In this document: positions 1-7,839 of the stretch, in pieces
How positions within the stretch are numbered: the stretch's first letter is position 1
Layout of the letters: each line of letters begins with the position of its first letter
DNA from: UBA2428 sp002343545
GTDB taxonomy: Bacteria; Bdellovibrionota; UBA2428
Direction of reading: 5' to 3'
DNA length: 46,382 nt
NCBI GenBank assembly: GCA_937952285.1
Contig: CALFZE010000072.1
Location: forward strand, 1 to 46,382
Position numbers and translations under genes: made by a program
Notes under the pieces: model-generated
The model's database searches: none
Told to the model about the DNA's origin: nothing
What the model saw: the letters and a program-made list of their open reading frames with translations, nothing else

Positions 1-874
1 TCCGTTCTCCCCCCCCGCCGCTCGTCTGGACGGATCTTTTTCGATCCGTCGAGAAAAGCCCGACGACGTAACCCCCGCAGCCGGAGCCCGTAAGTTTGAC
101 GCCCACGGCGCCGAGTTCGAAGAGGCGCTCGCAAGCGGCCTCGATCTCGGGGCACGAGACCCCGAGTTTCGCCAGCAGCGATTGCGCGCGATTCATGCGC
201 TTGCCCAATTCCGCCAAGCGTCCGGACTCGAAATCTTCCAGCATGGATTCCGTGTTGCCCGCGATCTCGTCGATGAGCGAGTCGAAGGTCGATTCCGAGC
301 GGCCGCGGAAAGCCTGCACGGCTTCGATGACGTCTTTCGTCGAGTGCGGTTTGCCCGAAGGCAGGAGCGCGAACGCGAAGCCGCTCGTCTTCGAGAGGTC
401 GAGCGCGCGGTAATCGCGGCGTCCCGCCTCGAAAACGAGCGGGCACTCCGTCGCGATCGTGTAGGGGTCCACGCCGGAGGGCTTGCCGTGGAAAAAGGTT
501 TCGCCCCGCAGGGCGGCTTCGGCCACGGCGCGACCGCGCTCGCCTTGGTCTCCCCCGAGTCCGTGGGCGCGCGCGAAGGCCACGCAGAGCGCGGCCGAGG
601 AACCGAGTCCCGAGGCGACGGGGATGCTGCTTTGGACCTCGAGCCCTTCGAGCGGCGACGTCGGACCGATGAGCCCGCGCACGTCGCGGATGCGCTCGAA
701 GGCTTCGGTCGAGAGCGGGTCGCCGTTGAAGCGCAGGCCCGCGAAACCCGGATTCTCGCGCAGCGTGAGTCCGAGCTCGCGCACGGGCAAGGCGATGGCC
801 CGCCCGCGGTAGACGACGCCGTGCTCGCCGCCCAAGATGAACTTCGCGCAGGATCGGCCTTGGCGTTGCTCCAT
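1..874 (-). CDS. mvk: Mevalonate kinase, GHMP family (C-terminus beyond window)
   Basis: Phosphorylates mevalonate with ATP, the first kinase step of the mevalonate pathway, in the cytosol. The reading frame opens at ATG 874 and stays open to base 1, giving at least 291 residues, so the stop lies outside the window. Visible GHMP motifs in order are AKFILGGEHGVVY near the N-terminus, the phosphate-binding loop PVASGLGSSAA, the mevalonate-kinase-type GKPSGVDPYT around the middle, and the C-terminal GHMP loop KLTGSGCGGYVVG. The GKPSGVD motif is what separates it from the phosphomevalonate kinase upstream. It starts 5 bases after the CPBP-like gene stop and is the most distal visible gene of the isoprenoid operon. 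A run of seven G's close to the edge could hide an indel in the last residues seen here. Confidence 0.9.
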   Translation of the reverse strand, partial: MEQRQGRSCAKFILGGEHGVVYRGRAIALPVRELGLTLRENPGFAGLRFNGDPLSTEAFERIRDVRGLIGPTSPLEGLEVQSSIPVASGLGSSAALCVAFARAHGLGGDQGERGRAVAEAALRGETFFHGKPSGVDPYTIATECPLVFEAGRRDYRALDLSKTSGFAFALLPSGKPHSTKDVIEAVQAFRGRSESTFDSLIDEIAGNTESMLEDFESGRLAELGKRMNRAQSLLAKLGVSCPEIEAACERLFELGAVGVKLTGSGCGGYVVGLFSTDRKRSVQTSGGGGER

Positions 875-879
875 CGAGG

Positions 880-1494
880 CTACATCCAATAGAGAAGCAG
901 GATCGTCAAAAGCGACCAGGTGACCCGGGCGAGCACGGCCACGCCGAGCGAAACGCGTTGGGCGAGGGTTCCCAAAAGAAGGCCCAGCAGGAAGTGGGTG
1001 ACGAAGACGAAACCGCTCTGGAAGCCGCACGCGAGCACGAGCGCGTCGAGGAACGCGACGCCGCCGTAGCCCCAGCTCGGCGCGACCCAGCCGCGCACGA
1101 AGAGCTCGGCGAGGATCGGCATCGCGATCCCGAGGGCCGGGATGAGCATCCAATGTTCGACGGCCGGAATCTGAAAATTCCAAGGCAGGAAGCCTTGGCG
1201 CGTGAGCAGCAAAACCGCGGCGCTCGGCGCGAAGGCCGCCAAGCCCGCGCCGATTCCGATTGCCCATTCGCGGCGTCCCCGGATGCGAACCCGAAACAGC
1301 TCCGGCTTCCATCGTTTGGAAAGAACCCAGAGGCCCAGAAAGCTCGCGAGCTGCCAGCCCAGCAGCCGCGTCTGCAGAAGGGCGAGATCGCCGCCCGCGG
1401 CCGCCCACAGGAAAAGGAGCGTGGAGAGGGCGTACGCGAATGGCAAGACGAGGGCTGACATCGAAGGCGAAGCTACCTTAGAAATTTCGCTCAT
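880..1494 (-). CDS. CPBP/Abi-like intramembrane protease homologue with degenerate active site
   Basis: A 204-residue protein with about six hydrophobic segments. The ATG at 1494 overlaps the mvaD stop by four bases (ATGA), which supports this start; a later Met (MSALVLP) is possible. The segment AELFVRGW corresponds to CPBP motif 1 (EExxxRG), but the first Glu is Ala. FVFVTHFLLG corresponds to motif 2 (FxxxH). I do not see a clear third-motif His/Asn near the C-terminus. CPBP proteins are membrane glutamic proteases related to Rce1; others are non-proteolytic immunity or accessory proteins. The missing Glu makes proteolysis doubtful. Lying between mvaD and mvk it could work on prenylated or isoprenoid-linked partners, but that is only a guess from context. 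Confidence 0.6.
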   Translation of the reverse strand: MSEISKVASPSMSALVLPFAYALSTLLFLWAAAGGDLALLQTRLLGWQLASFLGLWVLSKRWKPELFRVRIRGRREWAIGIGAGLAAFAPSAAVLLLTRQGFLPWNFQIPAVEHWMLIPALGIAMPILAELFVRGWVAPSWGYGGVAFLDALVLACGFQSGFVFVTHFLLGLLLGTLAQRVSLGVAVLARVTWSLLTILLLYWM

Positions 1495-2492
1495 GCGAGT
1501 TGGGGTCCGGTGCCAGCTTCGTCTTCCCAGATCTCGCCCTCGAGACCGAGGCGAGCCAGCGTCGCCCGGAGTTCCGCGGCCACGGGCCGCTCGCTCAGGA
1601 AGTGAAGGTTGGGGCCGGCGTCGATCGTGAAGAAATAGTCGCGCTCGCGTTGGGGCGCGAGCGCCTCGAGGAAGCGCCAGGTCGGCGGCAAGAGGTAGTC
1701 CGCCGGCGGCTCGCCGCTGCGGGCGACGGCGTGCATTTCGAGGGCTTCCTCTTCGAGGAGGGGCCCCAGCGCGTCGAGGCGCCGGGCTTGGAGCGCGGCT
1801 TCGACCGCGCGGATCCGCGAAGGCAATCGCGCGAGCCGGTCGGCGAAGCGCGGGCTCGAGAGCGCGGCCGCGTGCCCGTCCGTGCTCGAGATTTTCTTTT
1901 TGTCGCGCGAGAGGATCACGATCGTGTCGCGCAAGGGCCACTCGAAGGGAAGGGGTTGCGCGTGCTCCCCGTCCCATTTGACGAGGCCGCCGTAGATCGA
2001 GCGGCAGGCCGAGCCCGATCCGCGTCGGGCGAGGGCCGAGAGATCCGCGGCCCGGGTATCGAGAAGTCGGCGCGCCGTTTCCGTCCCCACGGTCTCGGCG
2101 AGGAAGGCGAGCGTGAGCGCGGCGAACGACGACGCCGAGGAAGCGATGCCCGCGCCGAGCGGGAAATTATTTCGGCTGTCGATCGAAAGCGGCGGGCAGT
2201 GGCGGCCGAAGCCGGCGTGGGCGTAGCTCTCCACGCGCCGTAAATGGGCGATCAGCTTGCGGCGATCCGCTTCGGAAGCCGGGGCGCCTTCGATGAGGAT
2301 GCGGAAGGCGTCGTCGGGGACGGGCGCGGGGCCCGCTTCGCCGAGCTTCTCGGTGACGACCGTCGTGCGTGCCTTCGAGAGCGTGAGGCTGATCGAGGGG
2401 TTCGTGCCGAGGTTGCGCGTCTCGTCCGAAGTCGAGGGTAGCTTTCCCCAATACTTGATGAAGGCGATGTTCGGCGAGGCCCAGGTCTTCAC
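1491..2492 (-). CDS. mvaD: Diphosphomevalonate decarboxylase
   Basis: Converts mevalonate 5-diphosphate to isopentenyl diphosphate with ATP, releasing CO2 and phosphate. The 333-residue product begins at GTG 2492, which overlaps the upstream kinase stop in a GTGA, and reads (M)KTWASPNIAFIKYWGK, the hallmark N-terminus of this family. Further family motifs are NPSISLTL, the phosphate loop PLGAGIASSASSFAAL, the RRGSGSACRSIYGG segment and the C-terminal TIDAGPNLHFL. The length matches bacterial and yeast enzymes. It lies in the middle of the pathway operon, coupled on both sides by 4-base overlaps, so stoichiometric co-translation with the kinases is likely. Confidence 0.95.
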   Translation of the reverse strand: MKTWASPNIAFIKYWGKLPSTSDETRNLGTNPSISLTLSKARTTVVTEKLGEAGPAPVPDDAFRILIEGAPASEADRRKLIAHLRRVESYAHAGFGRHCPPLSIDSRNNFPLGAGIASSASSFAALTLAFLAETVGTETARRLLDTRAADLSALARRGSGSACRSIYGGLVKWDGEHAQPLPFEWPLRDTIVILSRDKKKISSTDGHAAALSSPRFADRLARLPSRIRAVEAALQARRLDALGPLLEEEALEMHAVARSGEPPADYLLPPTWRFLEALAPQRERDYFFTIDAGPNLHFLSERPVAAELRATLARLGLEGEIWEDEAGTGPQLA

Positions 2493-3520
2493 GCGAGTTC
2501 CAGACCTTTGGCTTGGAAGGCTTCGGGCTTCGCCGGCCCGAGCTCCCAGCCGCGCGTGCGGACGGCCGACTCGAAGTCCGCACGACGGGCTTCGTGCACG
2601 AGGCAGAGCAGGGCGTCGCCGCCGCCCGCGCCCGTCGTCTTGAGCGCGCGCAGCCAACCCGCGGATTGCCCGGCCTCCGTGAATTCTTTTACGAAGTCGG
2701 GGACGAGCGGGGTCGCGGCAAAAAGTTCGGCGTGCTCGCGGATCGCGCGCTCCCAATCCCGGTGGCCGAGAAAATCCTCGGTCGAGCGGCCGAGGGCTTC
2801 GAACCAGGCGTTGTCGGGTTCGAAGCGCGCGAGCCAATCGCGCGTCGACGCCTTTTGGCCGGTGTGCACGATCGCGAGCTCCGAGGGGAAAGAAAGGCTC
2901 GGGGCTTCCCAGTGCTCCCCTCGGAGAACGAGGCTGCCGCCCGCGAGCTGCGTCGCGAGGTCGAGCCCGGAGGCGCGTGGGGAATCGAGTCGGCGCAGGA
3001 TCTCGCGGCCCTCGAGCCACAGGCGTCGGAGCGTCGGAGCGTCGAAGGAGCCCGGATCCCCGCGGCGGCCCGTGACTTCCTTCACGAAGCGGTCGGGATC
3101 GCTCGCGAAGAGATCGCCGGCCGGGGCGGCGGGCGTCTCGGCGAGCACGTGCGTGAGGCCGAGCGTGGCGGCCACGGTCGCGCTGCTCGAGCCGAGCCCG
3201 TCGCTCGCGCGCCAGTCCATGCGCAGAAAGACGCGGCCCGGCTGCCAGCCCCGCGCGCGCGCAAGGGCCGCGACGGCGAAGCGCAGGAAACCGGCTTCTT
3301 CGGCCCGCGTCGCCGCGTCGGCGAAGGCGGACGGGTTGGGGAAGCTCGCGTCGAAGCCGCCGCCCGAAAGGCGCAGGCCTCCCGCGTAGGTGCCCGGCGT
3401 CCAGCTCGCGTGGAAGTCCTTGGCGACCGCCGTGGCGAGGCCCGCGAAGCCGCGCGTGACGCCCCATTCCCCGAAGAGGATGACCTTGCCGGGGACGCGG
3501 ATCTCGACCGGGCGGCTCAT
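2489..3520 (-). CDS. mvaK2: Phosphomevalonate kinase, GHMP family
   Basis: Predicted to phosphorylate mevalonate 5-phosphate to the diphosphate. The 343-residue protein starts at ATG 3520, overlapping the mvaA stop (ATGA). It carries VPGKVILFGEWGVTRG at the N-terminus, the phosphate loop SDGLGSSSATVAA near residue 110, and the C-terminal loop KTTGAGGGDALLC. It lacks the GxPSGxD signature found in the neighbouring mevalonate kinase, and the middle contains ASGLDLATQLAGG, closer to phosphomevalonate kinases. Since decarboxylase and mevalonate kinase are separately encoded in the same operon, this is the remaining step. The exact substrate is inferred from elimination and context rather than from a decisive motif. 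Confidence 0.85.
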   Translation of the reverse strand: MSRPVEIRVPGKVILFGEWGVTRGFAGLATAVAKDFHASWTPGTYAGGLRLSGGGFDASFPNPSAFADAATRAEEAGFLRFAVAALARARGWQPGRVFLRMDWRASDGLGSSSATVAATLGLTHVLAETPAAPAGDLFASDPDRFVKEVTGRRGDPGSFDAPTLRRLWLEGREILRRLDSPRASGLDLATQLAGGSLVLRGEHWEAPSLSFPSELAIVHTGQKASTRDWLARFEPDNAWFEALGRSTEDFLGHRDWERAIREHAELFAATPLVPDFVKEFTEAGQSAGWLRALKTTGAGGGDALLCLVHEARRADFESAVRTRGWELGPAKPEAFQAKGLELA

Positions 3521-4890
3521 TCCAGTTCCGAGACGGAGGTGAAGTCGTGCGAGACGCGCGGGCGCTCGGCTTCCTTGCGTTCGCGGTAGGCGTGCAGGAT
3601 CTCTTCGGCCGCGCTCGCCGAGACGTTGCCCTCGCGGACCATGAGGTGCGCGACGACTTCGACTTCTTCGCCCTTGGCGCCCGCGCCGAGCGCGAGGTTC
3701 TTGGCGTGAAGCTTCATGTGGCCCTTTTGGATGCCGGTCGTCGTGAGCGCGCGCAACGCCGCGAGGTTCGAGGCGAGGCCCGAGCAGGCGATGATGCGGC
3801 CGAGCTGGTTCGCCGTGGGATTGCCGAGGGTCTGGAGCGAGAAGCGCGCCATCGGGTGGAGGCGCGTGACGCCGCCCACCGTGCCGAGCTGCAGCGGCAG
3901 CTCGATCGTGCCCACGAGCCAACCTTCTTCGTCGAGACGCCACGTCGAGAGGCTGCGGTAGCGGCCGGTGCGGCAGGCCGCGTAGGCGTGCACGCCGGCT
4001 TCGACGGCGCGCCAGTCGTTGCCCGTCGCGATGACGACGGGATCGACGCCGTTCATGATGCCCTTGTTGTGCGTCGTCGCGCGGTAGGGGTCGGAGTCCG
4101 CGAAGACGAAGGCTTCGAAGATGCGTTGGGCGATTTGCGCGCCGGACAGCCCACCTTCCTCTCCCTTCGCGACGAGGAGCTCGGGGTTCACGCGCGCGCG
4201 CGCGCGGAAGACGCGGCGATCGGCGAGATTGGAGAGGATGCGCAGGCCGACGCGGCCGCCCGTGAGCGCGGCGATCTCGGGGGCGAGCTTCTCGCAGACC
4301 GTGTTGACGAGGTTCGCGCCCATGGCGTCCTTCGTGTCGAGCACGACGTGCACGACGAGAAAGGGAACTTCGGCGTCGGGAAAAGCACGGACTTCGAGGT
4401 CGAGGGCGCCGCCGCCGCGCATGACGAGGCGCGGGTGGATTTCGTTGGCGAGGCGCAGGAGTTCGGGCTTCGCGTCGAGGATGCGCTCGCGCACCGCGGG
4501 GAACTCCGACGTCGCGACGTCGAGGACTTGGATCTGTCCGATCATCGCCGACTCGACGACTTCCGTCGTGAAGCCGCCCGATTCGTAGACCCAGCGCGCG
4601 GCGTTCGACGCCGCGGCGACGACCGAGCTTTCCTCGACGGCCATCGGCACGAGGTAGTCTTCGCCGTCGACCTTGAAGTTCGTCGCGATGCCGAGCGGCA
4701 GCGGAAAGGCGCCGATCGCGTTCTCGATGAAGAGGTCCGCGATATCGAAGGAGAGCGCGCCGTCCTGGCCGACGAGCCGGACCTGATCGACGGGCAGGTT
4801 CGCGAAGGCGCGCACGAGATCGACGCGTTCGCCGCGGTTGAGCTTGTAGAATCCCTTGAGGCGGCTGTTCTTCTTGAGGTTCGGTTTCAT
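3517..4890 (-). CDS. mvaA: Hydroxymethylglutaryl-CoA reductase, class II
   Basis: Reduces HMG-CoA to mevalonate, the committed step. The product has 457 residues from ATG 4890, which overlaps the fni stop (ATGA). Visible motifs are ENAIGAFPLPLGIA, the VEESSVV catalytic-Glu segment, TKDAMGANLVNT near residue 188, THNKGIMNG with catalytic Lys276, TGNDWRA with Asp292, LGTVGG, and KGHMKLH with catalytic His391. The length, the DAMGAN form and the LPLGIA form are those of class II (bacterial) enzymes, which often prefer NADH. In Pseudomonas such enzymes can be degradative; here it sits with the complete set of kinases and decarboxylase, so a biosynthetic role is more likely. HMG-CoA synthase must be encoded elsewhere. 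Confidence 0.95.
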   Translation of the reverse strand: MKPNLKKNSRLKGFYKLNRGERVDLVRAFANLPVDQVRLVGQDGALSFDIADLFIENAIGAFPLPLGIATNFKVDGEDYLVPMAVEESSVVAAASNAARWVYESGGFTTEVVESAMIGQIQVLDVATSEFPAVRERILDAKPELLRLANEIHPRLVMRGGGALDLEVRAFPDAEVPFLVVHVVLDTKDAMGANLVNTVCEKLAPEIAALTGGRVGLRILSNLADRRVFRARARVNPELLVAKGEEGGLSGAQIAQRIFEAFVFADSDPYRATTHNKGIMNGVDPVVIATGNDWRAVEAGVHAYAACRTGRYRSLSTWRLDEEGWLVGTIELPLQLGTVGGVTRLHPMARFSLQTLGNPTANQLGRIIACSGLASNLAALRALTTTGIQKGHMKLHAKNLALGAGAKGEEVEVVAHLMVREGNVSASAAEEILHAYRERKEAERPRVSHDFTSVSELE

Positions 4891-5942
4891 TTCACTTCCC
4901 GTTTCGATTCCGAGGGGCCGAGCTCGCGCAAGTCGCGCGGCGTGCGGCAGCCCGTCGCGAAATGCGCGATGCGCAGGGTTTCCGTGATCTCGTCGCCAAA
5001 GGCTTCGAGGCTTTCTTCGCTGTGGGCCGCGCGCAAGAAAGGCGCGGCGAGTCCGACGAGATCGGCGCCGGCGTAAATCGCCTTGGCGGCTTCGAGTCCA
5101 TCGCGGATTCCGCCCGAGGCGATAACGGGGTAATCGCGCGGCAGGACGGCGCGGGCGTCGTGCAGGGCTTCGCGCGTGGGGATGCCCCAGTCGCGGAAGA
5201 GCTCGCCCAGGCGGCGGCGCGAGGGGCTGCGCAGGCCTTCGATGTAACCCCAGTGCGTGCCGCCGAGCCCCGCGACGTCCACGGCGTCGAAGCCGACTTC
5301 GCGCGCGCGGCGGCAAGTGTCGGCGTCGAGGCCGCAGCCGACTTCCTTGAGGATGAGGGGGATGCGCAGCTCGCGACGGAGCTCGGTCGCCTTCTTCCAA
5401 AGGCCCGCGAAGTCGCGATCGCCTTCGAGTTGGATGGCTTCCTGGAGCGGGTTGAGGTGCAAGATAAGCGCGTTCGCTTCGAGTCGGTCCACGATACGGC
5501 GGCAGTCGTCGACCGACTTGCCGTAGTTGAGCTGCACGAGGCCGAGATTGGAGTAGAGCACGGCGCGGGGCGCCGCCCGACGGAGCGCGAAGAGGGCGTC
5601 GTCGCCCGACCCGAGTTGCACGCGTTGCGAGCCGACGCCCATGGCGAAGCCGCGGCGCTCGGCGAAAACCGCGAGTCGGCGGTTGAGCGTTTCGCCGCTC
5701 GGCGTGCCGCCCGTCATGCTCGAGATGAGCAGCGGCGCGCGCAACCGTTGACCGAGAAACTCGGTGTCGATTCGAACCTCGTCCAGGTTCATCTCGGGCG
5801 CGGCGCGATGGGGAAGGCGGATCTCCTTCCACCCCGAGTCCGTGATCGAGGCGACGTCGTTCGCCGCGACGACTTCGAGATGCTCGTCCTTGCGGGCCCG
5901 AAGGCCGTTCTGCGAGTTCGTCGGGTCTTCGTGGCTCGACAC
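4887..5942 (-). CDS. fni: Isopentenyl-diphosphate delta-isomerase, type 2 (FMN)
   Basis: Interconverts IPP and DMAPP using reduced FMN. I place the start at GTG 5942 because a GGGGAG Shine-Dalgarno-like run lies about nine bases upstream and no ATG fits; this gives 351 residues. Type 2 signatures are ARKDEHLEVV at the N-terminus (substrate-binding Arg/Lys/His), ISSMTGGT, YSNLGLVQLNYGK, HLNPLQEAIQLEGDRDF, LILKEVGCGL, and the FMN phosphate-binding ASGGIRDGLEAAKAI near the C-terminus. It begins 13 bases after the prenyl synthase stop and overlaps mvaA by four bases. It supplies DMAPP for the polyprenyl synthase encoded directly upstream. Confidence 0.95.
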   Translation of the reverse strand: MSSHEDPTNSQNGLRARKDEHLEVVAANDVASITDSGWKEIRLPHRAAPEMNLDEVRIDTEFLGQRLRAPLLISSMTGGTPSGETLNRRLAVFAERRGFAMGVGSQRVQLGSGDDALFALRRAAPRAVLYSNLGLVQLNYGKSVDDCRRIVDRLEANALILHLNPLQEAIQLEGDRDFAGLWKKATELRRELRIPLILKEVGCGLDADTCRRAREVGFDAVDVAGLGGTHWGYIEGLRSPSRRRLGELFRDWGIPTREALHDARAVLPRDYPVIASGGIRDGLEAAKAIYAGADLVGLAAPFLRAAHSEESLEAFGDEITETLRIAHFATGCRTPRDLRELGPSESKREVK

Positions 5943-5955
5943 GTCCGTCGCTCCC

Positions 5956-6990
5956 CTAATGGCTCGGGATGCTCGCGAGCGCGGCCTCGAAACCTTGTTG
6001 GGCGCGGTCGCGGATGAGCGAAGCGGCTTCCGTGAGCGAGGCGTTGCCGCCCAGCTGGGCGAGGGCGCGGTCGGCGGCCTCGAGGCTCGTGCGGATGCGC
6101 ACTTGGCAGGCCTCGATGAGCGGTCGTTGGCGAAGGTGCTTAAGCAGCTCGGCGACTTGTTCGCGGCGACCCGCTTCGTTGCGCGTGAGCAGCGTGGACC
6201 AAAGCTCGGCGACCCGGGGGGATTCGCGCGCGGCCAGGCACACGGCCAGCGGCGGCGCGGATTCGCACCATTCTTCGAGCGCGTCGTCGCCGCCCGTCTT
6301 CGGATCGAAGCCGTAGGTGTCGAAGTAGTCGTCGGCCATTTGGAACGCGAAGCCGAGTTCGAGGCCGAAGATCTTGGCCGCGCCAAAGTCCTCGAGACCG
6401 GCGGCCCAGGCGCCCGTTTCCGTGCACCAGGCGAAGAGCGAAGCCGTCTTGGCCTTCGCGATACGGTCGTAGACATCGAGATCGAAGCGACGATTCAGCA
6501 CGAGTTGGTGCTGGAGCAGTTCGCCTTCGACGAGGGTCTTCATCGTGGTGGCGAGCGACTTGGACGGGAAGAGAAGCCCGCGGTCCATGAGCAGCGAGAA
6601 GGCTTCGGCGTAGACGAAGTCGCCCACGAGAATGGCCGTCTTATTGCCGTGGAGGATCTGCGCGGCTTCGCGTCCGCGGCGTTCGGCCGAGGCATCGAGC
6701 ACGTCGTCGTGGAAGAGCGTCGCGGTGTGCACCCACTCAGCCACGCTCGCGAGCGTGTGGACGTCGTCGAGTTCGGCGCGGGGCTTAAGACCCTGCGCCG
6801 AACGAAAACCGCGGAAGGCCAGCAGCATGAGCATCGGGCGCAGGCGCTTGCCGCCCGAGGCCACGAGGTAGTCGGCGAGCTCGCGGGGCAGGGCCTCTTC
6901 GGCGCGCACTCCCGCGCGCAATTTGGCCTCGACGCTTTCGAGGTCTCGCGCCACCGTTTCGGACTGCAATTCGGGGATCCGTTCGCTCAT
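5956..6990 (-). CDS. Trans-isoprenyl (polyprenyl) diphosphate synthase
   Basis: Head-to-tail prenyltransferase that extends allylic diphosphates with IPP. The 344-residue protein has the conserved GGKRLRPML motif, the first aspartate-rich motif in LFHDDVLD, a GDFVYAEAF segment, GELLQ, KTASLFAW and the second aspartate-rich motif QMADDYFD. The first motif is DDxxD without the two-residue insertion of many bacterial short-chain FPP synthases, so a longer product (GGPP, or a quinone side chain) is likely. Chain length cannot be read with certainty. It is the second gene of the operon, 17 bases after the regulator, so the operon couples IPP production to chain elongation. Confidence 0.92.
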   Translation of the reverse strand: MSERIPELQSETVARDLESVEAKLRAGVRAEEALPRELADYLVASGGKRLRPMLMLLAFRGFRSAQGLKPRAELDDVHTLASVAEWVHTATLFHDDVLDASAERRGREAAQILHGNKTAILVGDFVYAEAFSLLMDRGLLFPSKSLATTMKTLVEGELLQHQLVLNRRFDLDVYDRIAKAKTASLFAWCTETGAWAAGLEDFGAAKIFGLELGFAFQMADDYFDTYGFDPKTGGDDALEEWCESAPPLAVCLAARESPRVAELWSTLLTRNEAGRREQVAELLKHLRQRPLIEACQVRIRTSLEAADRALAQLGGNASLTEAASLIRDRAQQGFEAALASIPSH

Positions 6991-7007
6991 AGAATGAGCC
7001 CCATGGG

Positions 7008-7661
7008 TTAGTGCGCTTTGATACTCTTCGCCAGCAAATTGTAGGGTTTAAGCGCCGAGAAGATGGGCTCCACGTTCAGCTTCCCCTCGTCGAGGAAGCT
7101 GTAGAGAAGACCCAGGCTCACGTCCGTGACCGAGACGAGATCCTCGACCCGAAGCTTCTGAAACTGCGAGGTCCGGCGCGAGGTCAGGTCGGCCTTTTGC
7201 TGGACCTCCTGGTCGAGCGCCGAGATGGCCTGTTGGAGCTTCGTGCGGACGTTCTCCATCTGGGCCGCCTCGCGCTCCCGCAGGACGCGACGGAGCATCT
7301 TCCAGACGTCGTGTTCGGCCACGTAATAGTCGCGGCGCTTGCCCAGCGGCGAGAGCTTCTTCACGACGCCCCAGCGCTGGAGCTCCTGCAGGGTGATCGA
7401 GGCCAGGGCGGGGGAGATCCCCAGCGTCTGACAGATGTCCTTGGAGGTCGCGGGTTCCGGGCAAAGGTAGAGAAAGCCCCACATCATGCCCATGATCTTC
7501 TTGAAGCCCCAACTTTCCATGACTTGGCCGATGGCTTCACAGGTATGGCGGATGGCTTCGTAATTCCCGGGACCGAACTCGAGGTCCTTCGGGTTGATAT
7601 CCGTTTCGGTCTCGGCGCTCGGATCAAATCCGACCGAGCCAGGTCCTTTGGATTTGTTCAT
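7008..7661 (-). CDS. GbsR/MarR-family winged-helix transcriptional regulator, first gene of the mevalonate operon
   Basis: Predicted DNA-binding repressor of 217 residues from ATG 7661 (MNKSKGPG). An in-frame TTG at 7703 would add 14 residues but looks less likely. Residues about 50-140 read as a MarR/GbsR winged helix: GFKKIMGMMWGFLYL, then PATSKDICQTLGISPALASITLQELQRWG (recognition helix region) and KRRDYYVAEHDVW (wing). GbsR-type proteins elsewhere control choline/betaine uptake, but here the gene precedes the prenyl synthase by 17 bases in the same direction. It is therefore the likely first gene of the isoprenoid operon and could be an autoregulator of it. The effector is unknown. I see no strong Shine-Dalgarno upstream of the ATG. 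Confidence 0.8.
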   Translation of the reverse strand: MNKSKGPGSVGFDPSAETETDINPKDLEFGPGNYEAIRHTCEAIGQVMESWGFKKIMGMMWGFLYLCPEPATSKDICQTLGISPALASITLQELQRWGVVKKLSPLGKRRDYYVAEHDVWKMLRRVLREREAAQMENVRTKLQQAISALDQEVQQKADLTSRRTSQFQKLRVEDLVSVTDVSLGLLYSFLDEGKLNVEPIFSALKPYNLLAKSIKAH

Positions 7662-7772
7662 GTTTACGTATTTATGAAGCTTTTGAAGAAAATGAAACCG
7701 CAAAGCGCGTGAGGGATTAGTGCTTTAAAAACAATAATTTAGCTCTTTGGCGAGAGTGTTTGGAAGGATTCT

Positions 7773-7822
7773 AATACGGCAAAGCCCGCGGTTCCCGAAG
7801 GGACCGCGGGCTTTGCCGTATT
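7773..7822 (-). terminator. Long hairpin terminator downstream of lon
   Basis: A 20-base arm starting AATACGGCAAAGCCCGCGGT at 7773 is exactly the reverse complement of the arm ending at 7822. The stem extends inward by a few further pairs to a short CGAA loop. It sits 17 bases past the lon stop and before the regulator gene. A strong U-tract is not obvious on either side, so it may act as a terminator together with Rho, or as an mRNA 3'-end stabiliser. Confidence 0.8.
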
Positions 7823-7839
7823 ATCGAACATTTGGGGGT

